From a virus: DNA of 34,502 bases. Location of the stretch: IMG/VR virus record IMGVR_UViG_3300005511_000866, positions 1 to 34,502 of that record; one strand, given 5' to 3'. Made by a program: the position numbers and the translations under genes. Of this stretch, positions 14,266-21,583 are shown one piece after another; within the stretch, counting starts at the first letter, position 1, and each line of letters begins with the position of its first letter. The notes beneath the pieces were generated by a model. The model made no database searches, was not told the DNA's origin, and worked only from the letters and a program-made list of their open reading frames with translations.

Positions 14266-14462
14266 TGGAACCCGGCCTGTTCCGGGAAGGGTTGGGAAGG
14301 GCTGGGATCGACACCCTTCCCATGCGAAGCCGCGCCAGTGCTTGCTTTGCGGCGAGTGGGAAGGGTGGGAAGGGTTTTCAGGCGGCCCATGTGTGCGCAG
14401 GCGTGTGCGTGTGCGCATGCATGCGCGTGCGCACGCGCTCGCATGCCGAACTTTTTAAATGA
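14265..14462 (+). CDS. Weak ORF inside the repeat block, 65 aa
   Basis: GGAGGG (14252-14257) is seven bases before an ATG overlapping the primase stop (TGATG), so translation could start here. The product is odd: it reads through G-rich repeats in several phases and then through the alternating GTGC tract (VCAGVCVCACMRVRTRS). The repeats do not keep one codon phase, so the DNA pattern is not explained by coding. I list it only because the ribosome-binding site is good. Confidence 0.22.
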   Translation: MEPGLFREGLGRAGIDTLPMRSRASACFAASGKGGKGFQAAHVCAGVCVCACMRVRTRSHAELFK

Positions 14463-14555
14463 CTCTTCCCACTGTTCCCAAAGAGCGGAGAGCGAGTGTT
14501 GGTGCGGGTTCTGGCGGGAAGGGTGGTTCGGGAAAGTGCGTCCCACCCTTCCCAC
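14271..14555. repeat. GGGAAGGG repeat block with G-quadruplex motifs; candidate replication origin
   Basis: Seven perfect GGGAAGGG octamers occur: plus strand at 14284, 14294, 14358, 14367 and 14516, minus strand at 14314-14321 and 14546-14553. Two groups fit the canonical four-run G-quadruplex rule: 14284-14301 (loops AA, TT, AA) and 14358-14374 (loops AA, T, AA). GTGGGAAGGGTGGGA (14356-14370) returns as a perfect 15-base inverted copy at 14541-14555. Between them are a 38-base alternating purine-pyrimidine tract (14401-14438) and an AT patch (ACTTTTTAAATGA, 14450-14462). A CCCGG/CCGGG dyad lies at 14271-14286. Position right after the primase suggests an origin or a regulatory RNA/DNA structure. 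Confidence 0.6.
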
Positions 14556-14588
14556 TGTCGTGGTGAACGATTCGACGACGAGGTGACG

Positions 14589-14876
14589 ATGGCGGAAGAG
14601 AAGCGGGACTGGACGTGGCTGCCGGCACACATGCCTGGCGTGGCGCGGCTGATGGCGGAGAAGCGAGAGGCCTGGGGAAATGCCCACGTGAACCTGTGCT
14701 GGAAGCGCGGCGTGGTGGGCGCCGAGGCTGGCTGGTTCTTCGCGCGGGAGGGCACGCTTGCCGTGGGCACGCCCTGGGATGATCCGGTGCTGGCCAACTT
14801 CGCGGCGCGGCAGGTCACCTCCACGCAGGCGCTGCTGATGATGCGCGACCCGGGAGGTGCCCATGGCGCGCATTGA
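14589..14876 (+). CDS. Hypothetical protein before the late regulator, 95 aa
   Basis: GAGG is six bases before the ATG at 14589; the longer open frame upstream runs through the repeat block and is not used here. The protein begins MAEEKRDWTWLPAHMPGVAR and includes WKRGVVGAEAGWFFAREGTL; it looks like a small folded protein. Its 3' end overlaps the Q-like gene by 14 bases, so the two are probably translated together. Function is unknown. Confidence 0.72.
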   Translation: MAEEKRDWTWLPAHMPGVARLMAEKREAWGNAHVNLCWKRGVVGAEAGWFFAREGTLAVGTPWDDPVLANFAARQVTSTQALLMMRDPGGAHGAH

Positions 14877-15267
14877 GTGGATCGAGCATCGCCTGCTGAA
14901 CTGGGCGCGCTGGGTGGCGATGCCGGGAGGCGGACTGCTCGGGTATGCGGCCGTGAGCCTGGGCGCGGCCAATGCCGGACGCGCGGGCTATGCGGAGGCC
15001 GTGATCCCGGTGTCGAGTGTCGAGGCCCGCGAGACGGACGACGCGGTGCGCCTGCTGCCCGGCGAGCTGCGCTACACGGTGCTGGAGGTCTACACCGGCA
15101 GGGGCACCGAGCGCGAGCGGCTGGCGAAGCTGGCCTGCTCGAAGGCCACGATGCACGCGCGGGTCGACCGGGCGCACCGGCTTCTGGCCGATCACTTCCA
15201 CGCAGCACAGGCTCGGCGGCAGGAAGAGCGCGAGCGCGTGGAGCGCCTCAGGACCGGCGCGTCGTAG
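14863..15267 (+). CDS. Q-like late regulator / sigma region 4-like HTH protein, 134 aa
   Basis: The C-terminal half has a sigma-70 region 4-like helix-turn-helix: LLPGELRYTVLEVYTGRGTE, then RERLAKLACSKATMHARVDR (about 64-103) and a basic helical tail. This pattern and the place at the end of the early right operon, before the late genes, resemble Q-type antiterminators or late activators. The ATG at 14863 has GGGAGG at 14852-14857; an in-frame GTG two codons earlier overlaps that site and is less likely. Two terminator-like hairpins follow within 170 bases, which supports an antitermination role. Confidence 0.72.
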   Translation: MARIEWIEHRLLNWARWVAMPGGGLLGYAAVSLGAANAGRAGYAEAVIPVSSVEARETDDAVRLLPGELRYTVLEVYTGRGTERERLAKLACSKATMHARVDRAHRLLADHFHAAQARRQEERERVERLRTGAS

Positions 15268-15346
15268 GCGAGGAGTTTTCCCCATTAGACCAAACTGGTA
15301 GATTTCAGGCAGGCTGGGGTTCGGTGCAAGCACGGTTCCTCGGTCA

Positions 15347-15377
15347 GACGCCCGACGCCTCATCAGCGCCGGGCGTC
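15347..15377 (+). terminator. First hairpin of a tandem pair after the Q-like gene
   Basis: GACGCCCG (15347-15354) pairs perfectly with CGGGCGTC (15370-15377), followed by GTTGTTT. The T-run is broken, so termination may be partial. Confidence 0.55.
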
Positions 15378-15404
15378 GTTGTTTCTGCGGTTGTCCATCC
15401 TCCT

Positions 15405-15435
15405 GGCCCGACGGTTCACGCTGTCGGGCCCTTTT
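15405..15435 (+). terminator. Second hairpin, intrinsic terminator before the late genes
   Basis: GGCCCGAC (15405-15412) pairs perfectly with GTCGGGCC (15423-15430) across a ten-base loop, followed by CTTTT. This has the form of a rho-independent terminator and ends six bases before the HNH start codon. The remaining sequence between 15268 and 15346 has no clear gene; a TAGATT at 15299-15304 could be a weak -10 box but no -35 partner is convincing. Confidence 0.72.
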
Positions 15436-15441
15436 CATCCC

Positions 15442-15864
15442 ATGCCAATTGCTGCTGCCCGTCCATGCACGCATCCCGGGTGCGGTGCGCTCGTGCGTGA
15501 CGGCTCGGGCCGATGCGTCCGCCATCCGCGCGAGCAGTGGGTCAAGCGGCCCGATGCCACGAAGCGCATCACCGGCCGCAAGCTGCAGCGCCTGCGCAAG
15601 GAACTGTTCGAGCGTGAGCCGCTGTGTGTGCTGTGTCGCGAGCGGGGCCTCGTGACGCTGGCCACGGAGCGCGATCACCGTGTGCCGCTCGCCGAGGGCG
15701 GCGCGGACGACGACTCGAACGTGCAGGCCCTGTGCAGCCCCTGCCACGAGGCGAAGAGCCTGGCCGAGGCGGTGAGGGGTCGCGGCCGATGCACCGGATT
15801 GGTGCATGAGGGCCGGGGGGTGGGGCCAAAGTCGAGGGAGACCCCAGCGGAAACCGGCCGCTGA
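15442..15864 (+). CDS. HNH endonuclease of the packaging module
   Basis: This 140-residue HNH protein has zinc-binding cysteines 62, 65 (LCVLC), 98 and 101 (LCSPC) and catalytic elements Asp78-His79 (RDHRVPLAEGG), Asn93 and His102. The N terminus has another Cys/His pair set (CTHPGC, CVRHP). An HNH nuclease beside P27-type TerS and TerL is typical of cos-packaging HK97-like phages, where it assists cutting of concatemers. The start lies six bases after a terminator T-run and has no good ribosome-binding site; CCCGGG-type structure may limit translation. A G-rich stretch at 15810-15827 lies near the 3' end. Confidence 0.86.
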   Translation: MPIAAARPCTHPGCGALVRDGSGRCVRHPREQWVKRPDATKRITGRKLQRLRKELFEREPLCVLCRERGLVTLATERDHRVPLAEGGADDDSNVQALCSPCHEAKSLAEAVRGRGRCTGLVHEGRGVGPKSRETPAETGR

Positions 15865-15912
15865 GACAGATTTTTACGCGCGCGAGTTTCCAGCTTTTTT
15901 CTGAGGGAATCG

Positions 15913-16461
15913 ATGGGTGCACGAGGGCCACGACCGATGCCGGACAACGTCCGCGCATTCACCGGTGCGTCGCGGCGTCCTCTTCGCGCGGCCGATCTGT
16001 CGGACGGCGTGCACCCGGAAGTCGGCCTGCCGCCGATGCCGAAGCACCTCAGCAAGGAAGCCCGGGCCGAGTGGCGTCGCATCACGCCGCTGCTGCTCGA
16101 GCTGAACCTGCTGACCCGGATTGACCGCAGCGCGCTGGAGCGCTACTGCCGGATCTACGGCCGCTGGCAGCAGGTAGAGAGGTCCATCAGCGCGGCGCAG
16201 AGCCTGCTGATCGACGGCAAGGACGACCCGTCGAAGGCGCTGGTGTACGAGACCGACACGGGCTACCAGCGCGAGACGATGCTCAGCCGCCTGGCCCGCG
16301 ACCTCGCGCACCAGGTCGAGCAGGCCGAGGCCTGCTTCGGCATGAACCCGAGCGCACGCTCGCGCGTCGTGGCCTCGCGCAACGACGCGCAGTACCGCCT
16401 GCCGGGCATGGAAGACGACAAGGGGGCCGGGCATCCGGCCACGGGGTTCAACGCACTGTGA
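15913..16461 (+). CDS. terS: Terminase small subunit, P27 family
   Basis: The 182-residue protein recognises phage DNA for packaging. It starts MGARGPRPMPDNVRAFTGAS, a typical P27 opening, followed by PPMPKHLSKEARAEWRRITP and LTRIDRSALERYCRIYGRW, and ends in the usual SRLARDLAHQVEQAEACFGM and NPSARSR segment. GAGGG lies about six bases before the ATG. Its stop overlaps the large subunit start as GTGA. Confidence 0.93.
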   Translation: MGARGPRPMPDNVRAFTGASRRPLRAADLSDGVHPEVGLPPMPKHLSKEARAEWRRITPLLLELNLLTRIDRSALERYCRIYGRWQQVERSISAAQSLLIDGKDDPSKALVYETDTGYQRETMLSRLARDLAHQVEQAEACFGMNPSARSRVVASRNDAQYRLPGMEDDKGAGHPATGFNAL

Positions 16462-18194
16462 GCACGATGAAGGACTACGCCGCGATCGCCACGAAGTACG
16501 CGCGCGACGTGGTGGGCGGAGCCATCGTCGCGTGCCGCTGGGTGCGCCTGGCCTGCGAGCGGCACCTGCGCGACCTCGAGCGCGCCGCGGCGGCGGACCC
16601 TGCGTTCCCGTACGCCTTCAACCCCGAGATGACCCAGCAGGGAACGGGCAAGAACTACCGGCCCGCCGATCGCATCTGCGCCTTCGCCGAGCTGATGCCG
16701 CACGTGAAGGGGCACTGGGCCGCCGCTGGTGAGACCATCCGGCTGGAGCCGTGGCAGGTGTTCGCGCTGGCGTCCATCTTCGGCTGGATCAATGTCGAGA
16801 CGCTGAAGCGGCGCTTCCGGAAAGCCGACCTGTTCGTGCCGCGCAAGAACGCCAAGTCCGCGCTGGCCGGCGTCATCGCCTTGTACCTCTTCGCCGCGGA
16901 CGAGGAGTATGGCGCCGAGGTCTACAGCGGCGCCACAACGGAGCGCCAGGCGGGCGAGGTGTTCCTGCCGGCCCGCGAGATGGCGCTGAAGACGCCGGAG
17001 TTCCGGGCCCGCTTCGGCGTGCTGGTGAACGCGAAGGCGCTGGTGGTGCTGGACACGAACAGCAAGTTCGAGCGCCTGATCGGGAAGCCGGGCGACGGCG
17101 CGTCCCCGCACGGCGCCATCCACGACGAGTACCACGAGCACCCCACCGCTGAGCAGTACGACGCGATGTCGACGGGCATGGGCGCGCGCATGCAGGCGTT
17201 GCAGCTGGTCATCACGACGGCGGGCGTGAACATCGGCGGCCCGTGCCACCACCACCAGGGCGAGCTGGAGAAGATCCTGCAGGGCCTGGCCGTGGACGAG
17301 CGCCGGTGGGGCATCGTCTACACGATCGACAAGGAGGACGACTGGACCGACCCCGCCGTGCTCGCGAAGGCGAACCCGAACATGGGCGTCTCCGTCAACG
17401 CCGAGACCCTCCTCGAAGACCACCAGGCCGCCATCCGTGACCCGCGCAAGGCCAGCATCTTCCGCACGAAGCACCTGAACCAGTGGGTGGGTGCGGCGAA
17501 CTCGTGGCTCAACCTGGCGAACTTGCTGAAGAGCGTCGACAGGACGCTGCACGAGGACCAGTTCGCGAGCGAGGAATGCGTGGCGGGGCTCGACCTCGCG
17601 AGCAAGACCGACGTGGCGAGCAAGGCGAAGGTGTTCGAACGCGAAATCGACGGCGTGAAGCACTACTTCGCCTTCTGGCGCCACTGGCTGCCCGAGGCCG
17701 CGATCCTGAAGCCCGAGAACGAGCTCTACCGAGGCTGGCTGCAGGGCGGACACGTGGTCCAGACGCCGGGCAACATGATCGACCTGAAGCGCATCGAGGA
17801 GGACGTCGAGGCCGAGGCCGACCATCACGTCGTGCGCGAGGTGGCCATGGACGCCTGGGGCAGCCGCGAGATCGCGCCGTCGCTCACCCAGTCCGGCTTC
17901 ACGGTGGTGGACGTGCCCATGCAGACCCGCCACCTCAGCGGCCCGATGAAGACCATCGCCGCGCTGATCGACGGTGGCCGCTTCCACATGGCCGACGACC
18001 CGCCGGCGCTGTGGATGCTCAGCAACGTCGAGTGCGTGGAGGATCGCAACGAGAACGTCTTCCCGCGCAAGCCGAAGCCCGAACTGAAGATCGACGCGGC
18101 GATCGCGCTGATCGTGGCGTTCAGTCGCATCCTGGTGCCCGATGACGAGGCCCAGGACCTGAGCGCGTTCTTCTCCTCACCGGTGATCGGATGA
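16458..18194 (+). CDS. terL: Terminase large subunit
   Basis: This 578-residue motor cuts and translocates phage DNA into the prohead. The ATPase part has a Walker A variant VPRKNAKSALAG (127-138, Lys133-Ser134) and Walker B AIHDEYHEH with Asp223-Glu224. The nuclease part has a RuvC/RNase H-like first acidic motif, AGLDLASKTD (Asp379). It belongs to the HK97-like Terminase_1 group by overall pattern and length. The GTG start overlaps the small subunit stop, and its own stop overlaps the portal start. Confidence 0.95.
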   Translation: MSTMKDYAAIATKYARDVVGGAIVACRWVRLACERHLRDLERAAAADPAFPYAFNPEMTQQGTGKNYRPADRICAFAELMPHVKGHWAAAGETIRLEPWQVFALASIFGWINVETLKRRFRKADLFVPRKNAKSALAGVIALYLFAADEEYGAEVYSGATTERQAGEVFLPAREMALKTPEFRARFGVLVNAKALVVLDTNSKFERLIGKPGDGASPHGAIHDEYHEHPTAEQYDAMSTGMGARMQALQLVITTAGVNIGGPCHHHQGELEKILQGLAVDERRWGIVYTIDKEDDWTDPAVLAKANPNMGVSVNAETLLEDHQAAIRDPRKASIFRTKHLNQWVGAANSWLNLANLLKSVDRTLHEDQFASEECVAGLDLASKTDVASKAKVFEREIDGVKHYFAFWRHWLPEAAILKPENELYRGWLQGGHVVQTPGNMIDLKRIEEDVEAEADHHVVREVAMDAWGSREIAPSLTQSGFTVVDVPMQTRHLSGPMKTIAALIDGGRFHMADDPPALWMLSNVECVEDRNENVFPRKPKPELKIDAAIALIVAFSRILVPDDEAQDLSAFFSSPVIG

Positions 18195-19477
18195 CCCGCA
18201 AGACGTCGCTCCTCGGCCGCGTGCGCGCCGCCATCACGAGCTGGTTCCCCGGCCCGTTCTACTACGCCGACGGCAGCGCCGCATCGTCGTCCGCCGGCGT
18301 GACGGTGACGACCGACAAGATGCTCACCATCGCGACGGTGTGGGCGTGCGCACGCCTGATCTCCGAGGCGATCTCGACGCTGCCGCTGTCGATCTACGAA
18401 CGCACGTCGGCCGGCAAGCGCGTCGCGCAGCAACACCCGCTGCAGTTCGTCGTGCACGACCAGCCGAACCCGGACAGCACCGCGGTACTGTTCTGGGAGT
18501 CGGTGGTCGCTGCGATGCTCCTGCGCGGCATGGCCCACGCGGAACGCCTGATGGTGGGCACGCGCCTGGTCGGCCTGCTGTTCCTCGACCCGAAGCGACT
18601 GAGCATCACCCGCCTGGCGGACGGCACGAAGCAGTACCGCTATATCGGCGACGACGGCACGCAGCGGACGATTCCGACGTCGCGCGTCTGGGCCCTGCCG
18701 GGGTTCTCGGTCGACGGGAAGACCGGGGTGTCGGTGGTCGCGTACGGGGCCAACGTCTTCGGCGCGGCGCTGGCGGCGGACAACGTCGCGAGCAGCACGT
18801 TCCGGCGCGGGCTGATGCCGACCACTTGGTTCAAGTACCCGAAGGTGCTCAGCGACAAGCAGCGAGACCAGGCGCGCGAGTTCATCGAGAACCGCCTGTC
18901 CGGCGCCGTGAACGCGGGCCGGCCAGCCATCCTCGAGGCGGAGATGGAGGTCGGCACGATCGGCATCAACCCGAAGGACGCGCAGCTGCTCGAGTCGCGC
19001 TCGTTCTCGGTCGAGGAGATCTGCCGCTGGTTCCGCGTGCCGCCCTCGATGGTAGGCCACTCGGAGAAGTCGACGAGCTGGGGCTCGGGCATCGAGCAGC
19101 AGATGATCGGCTTCCTGACGTTCACGCTGGCGCCGTGGCTCAAGCGCATCGAGCAGGCCATCGACAAGGACCTGCTGACGCCGGCCGACCGCACGCGCTA
19201 CTACGCGAAGTTCTCGGTCGAGGGCCTGCTGCGCGCGGACAGCGCCGGCCGCGCGTCGTTCTACTCGACGATGGTCAACAACGGAGTGTTCACGCGCGAC
19301 GAGGTGCGCGAGCTGGAGGACCGAGAGCCGATGGGCGGCAACGCCGCAGTGCTCACCGTGCAGACCTCCATGGCGCCACTGGACGACATCGGGCAGGCCG
19401 ACGACGCCGGCGCCGCGCGAGCGGCGCTCAGGCAGTGGCTCGGCGGCCCGAGCCAACCCAACGACAAGGCCGCGTAG
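18191..19477 (+). CDS. Portal protein, HK97 family
   Basis: The 428-residue protein would form the dodecameric ring through which DNA enters and leaves the head. Typical HK97 portal segments are present: TVWACARLISEAISTLPLSI near 50-68, the WESVVAAMLLRGMAHAERLM region, and ESRSFSVEEICRWFRVPPSM, SSTFRRG and SWGSGIEQQMIGFL later. The ATG overlaps the TerL stop. The C terminus is Asp/Ala-rich and probably disordered. Confidence 0.94.
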   Translation: MTRKTSLLGRVRAAITSWFPGPFYYADGSAASSSAGVTVTTDKMLTIATVWACARLISEAISTLPLSIYERTSAGKRVAQQHPLQFVVHDQPNPDSTAVLFWESVVAAMLLRGMAHAERLMVGTRLVGLLFLDPKRLSITRLADGTKQYRYIGDDGTQRTIPTSRVWALPGFSVDGKTGVSVVAYGANVFGAALAADNVASSTFRRGLMPTTWFKYPKVLSDKQRDQAREFIENRLSGAVNAGRPAILEAEMEVGTIGINPKDAQLLESRSFSVEEICRWFRVPPSMVGHSEKSTSWGSGIEQQMIGFLTFTLAPWLKRIEQAIDKDLLTPADRTRYYAKFSVEGLLRADSAGRASFYSTMVNNGVFTRDEVRELEDREPMGGNAAVLTVQTSMAPLDDIGQADDAGAARAALRQWLGGPSQPNDKAA

Positions 19478-19491
19478 GCCGGGAGACCCAC

Positions 19492-20370
19492 ATGTCCATC
19501 AGGAAACTTCCAGCCGCCCGCGAAGGCCGGCTGAGCGGCGGCGTGCGCAGCGAGATCCTGCCACGGGCGTTCGACCGCTGGCACGCCGGCGTGCGCGCCG
19601 CGGGTGACGACACCGAGCGCACCATCAGCGTGTACGACGTGATCGGCTACGACTACTGGAGCGGCGAGGGCGTGACCGCCAAGCGCGTCGCTGGCGCGCT
19701 GCGCGCCATGGGGAAGGGCCCTGTCACCGTCAACGTGAACTCGCCGGGCGGGGACATGTTCGAAGGTCTGGCCATCTACAACCTCCTGCGCGAGCACGAG
19801 GGCGAGGTGACGGTGAAGGTGCTCGGCCTGGCCGCCTCCGCTGCTTCCGTGATCGCGATGGCCGGCGACACCGTGCAGATCGCGCGGGCCGGGTTCTTCA
19901 TGATCCACAACGCCTGGGTCGTGGCCGCGGGGAACCGCAACGATCTGCGCGAGTTCGCCGAGTGGCTGGAACCGTTCGACGCTGCCATGGCGGACATCTA
20001 CTCCGCGCGCACCGGCGAAGACTCGAAAACGATCGCGAAGCTCATGGACTCGGAGAGCTGGATCGGCGGCTCTCAGGCCGTCGAGGACGGCTTCGCCGAC
20101 GAACTGCTGCCGTCAGACCAGGTCGAGCAGAAGGGCGCGAAGGCGTCCGCCTCCGCTGTCCGCCGCATCGAGGCTGCGCTGCGCGCATCCGGCATGCCGA
20201 AGTCCGAGGCCCTGCGCCTCATCAGCGAGTTCAAGTCCGGCAAGGGTGACCCTGCCGGCGGCGGTGAGGGTGATCCCACCGAACCCGGCCAGCCGGCCGG
20301 CCCCGCGGGCGACCAGTCGGTCCTCGCTGCCCTCAAGGGTTTCTCTCTCAACCTCCATCCGAAGGAATGA
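19492..20370 (+). CDS. ClpP-like head maturation protease
   Basis: This 292-residue protease would process the capsid scaffold domain. It has the ClpP-like oxyanion segment NSPGGDMFEG (83-92), the nucleophile region GLAASAASVIAMAGD with likely Ser116, and the His139 motif FFMIHNAW. After the protease domain (to about 205) a linker and a Gly/Pro-rich tail follow, as in phage head proteases with an added scaffold-like C terminus. The start has GGGAG six bases upstream. The stop overlaps an ATG of the capsid frame. Confidence 0.92.
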   Translation: MSIRKLPAAREGRLSGGVRSEILPRAFDRWHAGVRAAGDDTERTISVYDVIGYDYWSGEGVTAKRVAGALRAMGKGPVTVNVNSPGGDMFEGLAIYNLLREHEGEVTVKVLGLAASAASVIAMAGDTVQIARAGFFMIHNAWVVAAGNRNDLREFAEWLEPFDAAMADIYSARTGEDSKTIAKLMDSESWIGGSQAVEDGFADELLPSDQVEQKGAKASASAVRRIEAALRASGMPKSEALRLISEFKSGKGDPAGGGEGDPTEPGQPAGPAGDQSVLAALKGFSLNLHPKE

Positions 20371-20372
20371 CC

Positions 20373-21569
20373 ATGACCACGCAAACCGCTGACCCCGAAA
20401 AGATCCAGGCCGAGCTCAAGCGCATCGGCGATGAAGTGAAGTCGCTCGCCGAAAAGGCGCTGTCCGACATCAAGAACAACGGCAAGATGTCCGACGAGCT
20501 CCGCGCGAGCGTCGACAAGGTGCTGCTGCAGCAAGGCGAAATGCAGGGCCGCCTGCAGGCGGCCGAGCAGCAGGTCGCCGTGCTCGCCCAGGGCGGCGGC
20601 GGGGAGAAGGTCAAGCCGAAGACCCTCGGCCAACTCGTGGTCGCGTCCGAGGACTTCCAGGCGTGGCTGAAGGCCGGCGGCATCAGCTCGCGCAACGCCA
20701 GCTTTGCGATGAAGATCAACGCGGCGCTGAGCAGCATCGGCAGTGCCGGTGACCTGGTCGACCCCATGCGTCTTCCGGGCATCGTGCCGCCGGGCCTGCG
20801 CCGCATGACCATCCGCGACCTGATGGCCCCGGGCCGCACGGACAGCAACGCGATCCAGTACGTGAAGGAAACCGGCTGGACGAACGCGGCGGCGACCGTG
20901 TCCGAAACGGTGAAGAAGCCCGAGTCGAACATCGAGTTCGACCTGGTCAACCAGCCGGTGGTCACCATCGCGCACTTCATCAAGGCCTCGAAGCAGATCC
21001 TCGATGACGCGCCGCAGCTGCAGTCGTACATCGATTCGCGCCTGCGCTACGGCCTCGCGCTCGTCGAGGAGACGCAACTGCTCAAGGGCTCGGGTGTGGG
21101 CAACAACCTGAACGGCATCTACACCCAGGCCACGAACTACGCCGCGCCGATCGACCCGCCCGGTACCGAGACGCGCATCGACGTGATCCGCCTGATGCTG
21201 CTGCAGGCGGAACTGGCCGAGTTCCCGTCCGACGGCATCGTGCTGCATCCGTCGGACTGGACGGCGATCGAACTGACGAAGGACACGACCGGCTCGTACA
21301 TCTTCGCCAACCCGCAATCGCTGGCCGCGCCGGTGCTGTGGGGCCGCCCGGTGGTGGCCACGCAGGCGATGTCCATCGACACCGCGCTGGTGGGCGCGTT
21401 CCGCGCGGGTTCCCAGATCTTCGACCGCGAGGAAGCCAACGTGGTGATCGCGACGCAGAACGAAGACGACTTCGTGAAGAACATGATCACGATCCGTGGC
21501 GAAGAGCGCCTGGCGTCGGCGGTGTACCGCCCCGAGGCCTTCATCCGCAACACGAACCTGCCGAACTGA
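20373..21569 (+). CDS. Major capsid protein, HK97 fold, with N-terminal delta domain
   Basis: The 398-residue protein forms the icosahedral head. Residues about 1-75 are a charged coiled-coil delta (scaffold) domain (KIQAELKRIGDEVKSLAEKA) likely removed by the upstream protease. The HK97 core follows, with LRRMTIRDLMAPGRTDSNAI, the E-loop-side TGWTNAAATVSETVKKPESN, and DGIVLHPSDWTAIELTKD. I prefer the ATG at 20373: AAGGA (20362-20366) is six bases before it and directly abuts the alternative ATG at 20367, which overlaps the protease stop. Confidence 0.95.
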   Translation: MTTQTADPEKIQAELKRIGDEVKSLAEKALSDIKNNGKMSDELRASVDKVLLQQGEMQGRLQAAEQQVAVLAQGGGGEKVKPKTLGQLVVASEDFQAWLKAGGISSRNASFAMKINAALSSIGSAGDLVDPMRLPGIVPPGLRRMTIRDLMAPGRTDSNAIQYVKETGWTNAAATVSETVKKPESNIEFDLVNQPVVTIAHFIKASKQILDDAPQLQSYIDSRLRYGLALVEETQLLKGSGVGNNLNGIYTQATNYAAPIDPPGTETRIDVIRLMLLQAELAEFPSDGIVLHPSDWTAIELTKDTTGSYIFANPQSLAAPVLWGRPVVATQAMSIDTALVGAFRAGSQIFDREEANVVIATQNEDDFVKNMITIRGEERLASAVYRPEAFIRNTNLPN

Positions 21570-21583
21570 TCGGGAGCGACGTG

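Noticed and set aside
14496-14588. Longer start for the 95-residue protein at 14496
   Set aside because: The added part reads through the repeat block; GAGG and ATG at 14589 are better.
15280-15380. Possible tRNA or small RNA
   Set aside because: No cloverleaf or conserved T-loop could be drawn; the structures fit terminators better.
16263-17987. 574-codon minus-strand open frame opposite terS/terL
   Set aside because: Antisense to clear terminase genes; composition is that of a shadow frame.
17825-19456. Long minus-strand open frame opposite the portal gene
   Set aside because: No domain and antisense to an unmistakable portal protein.
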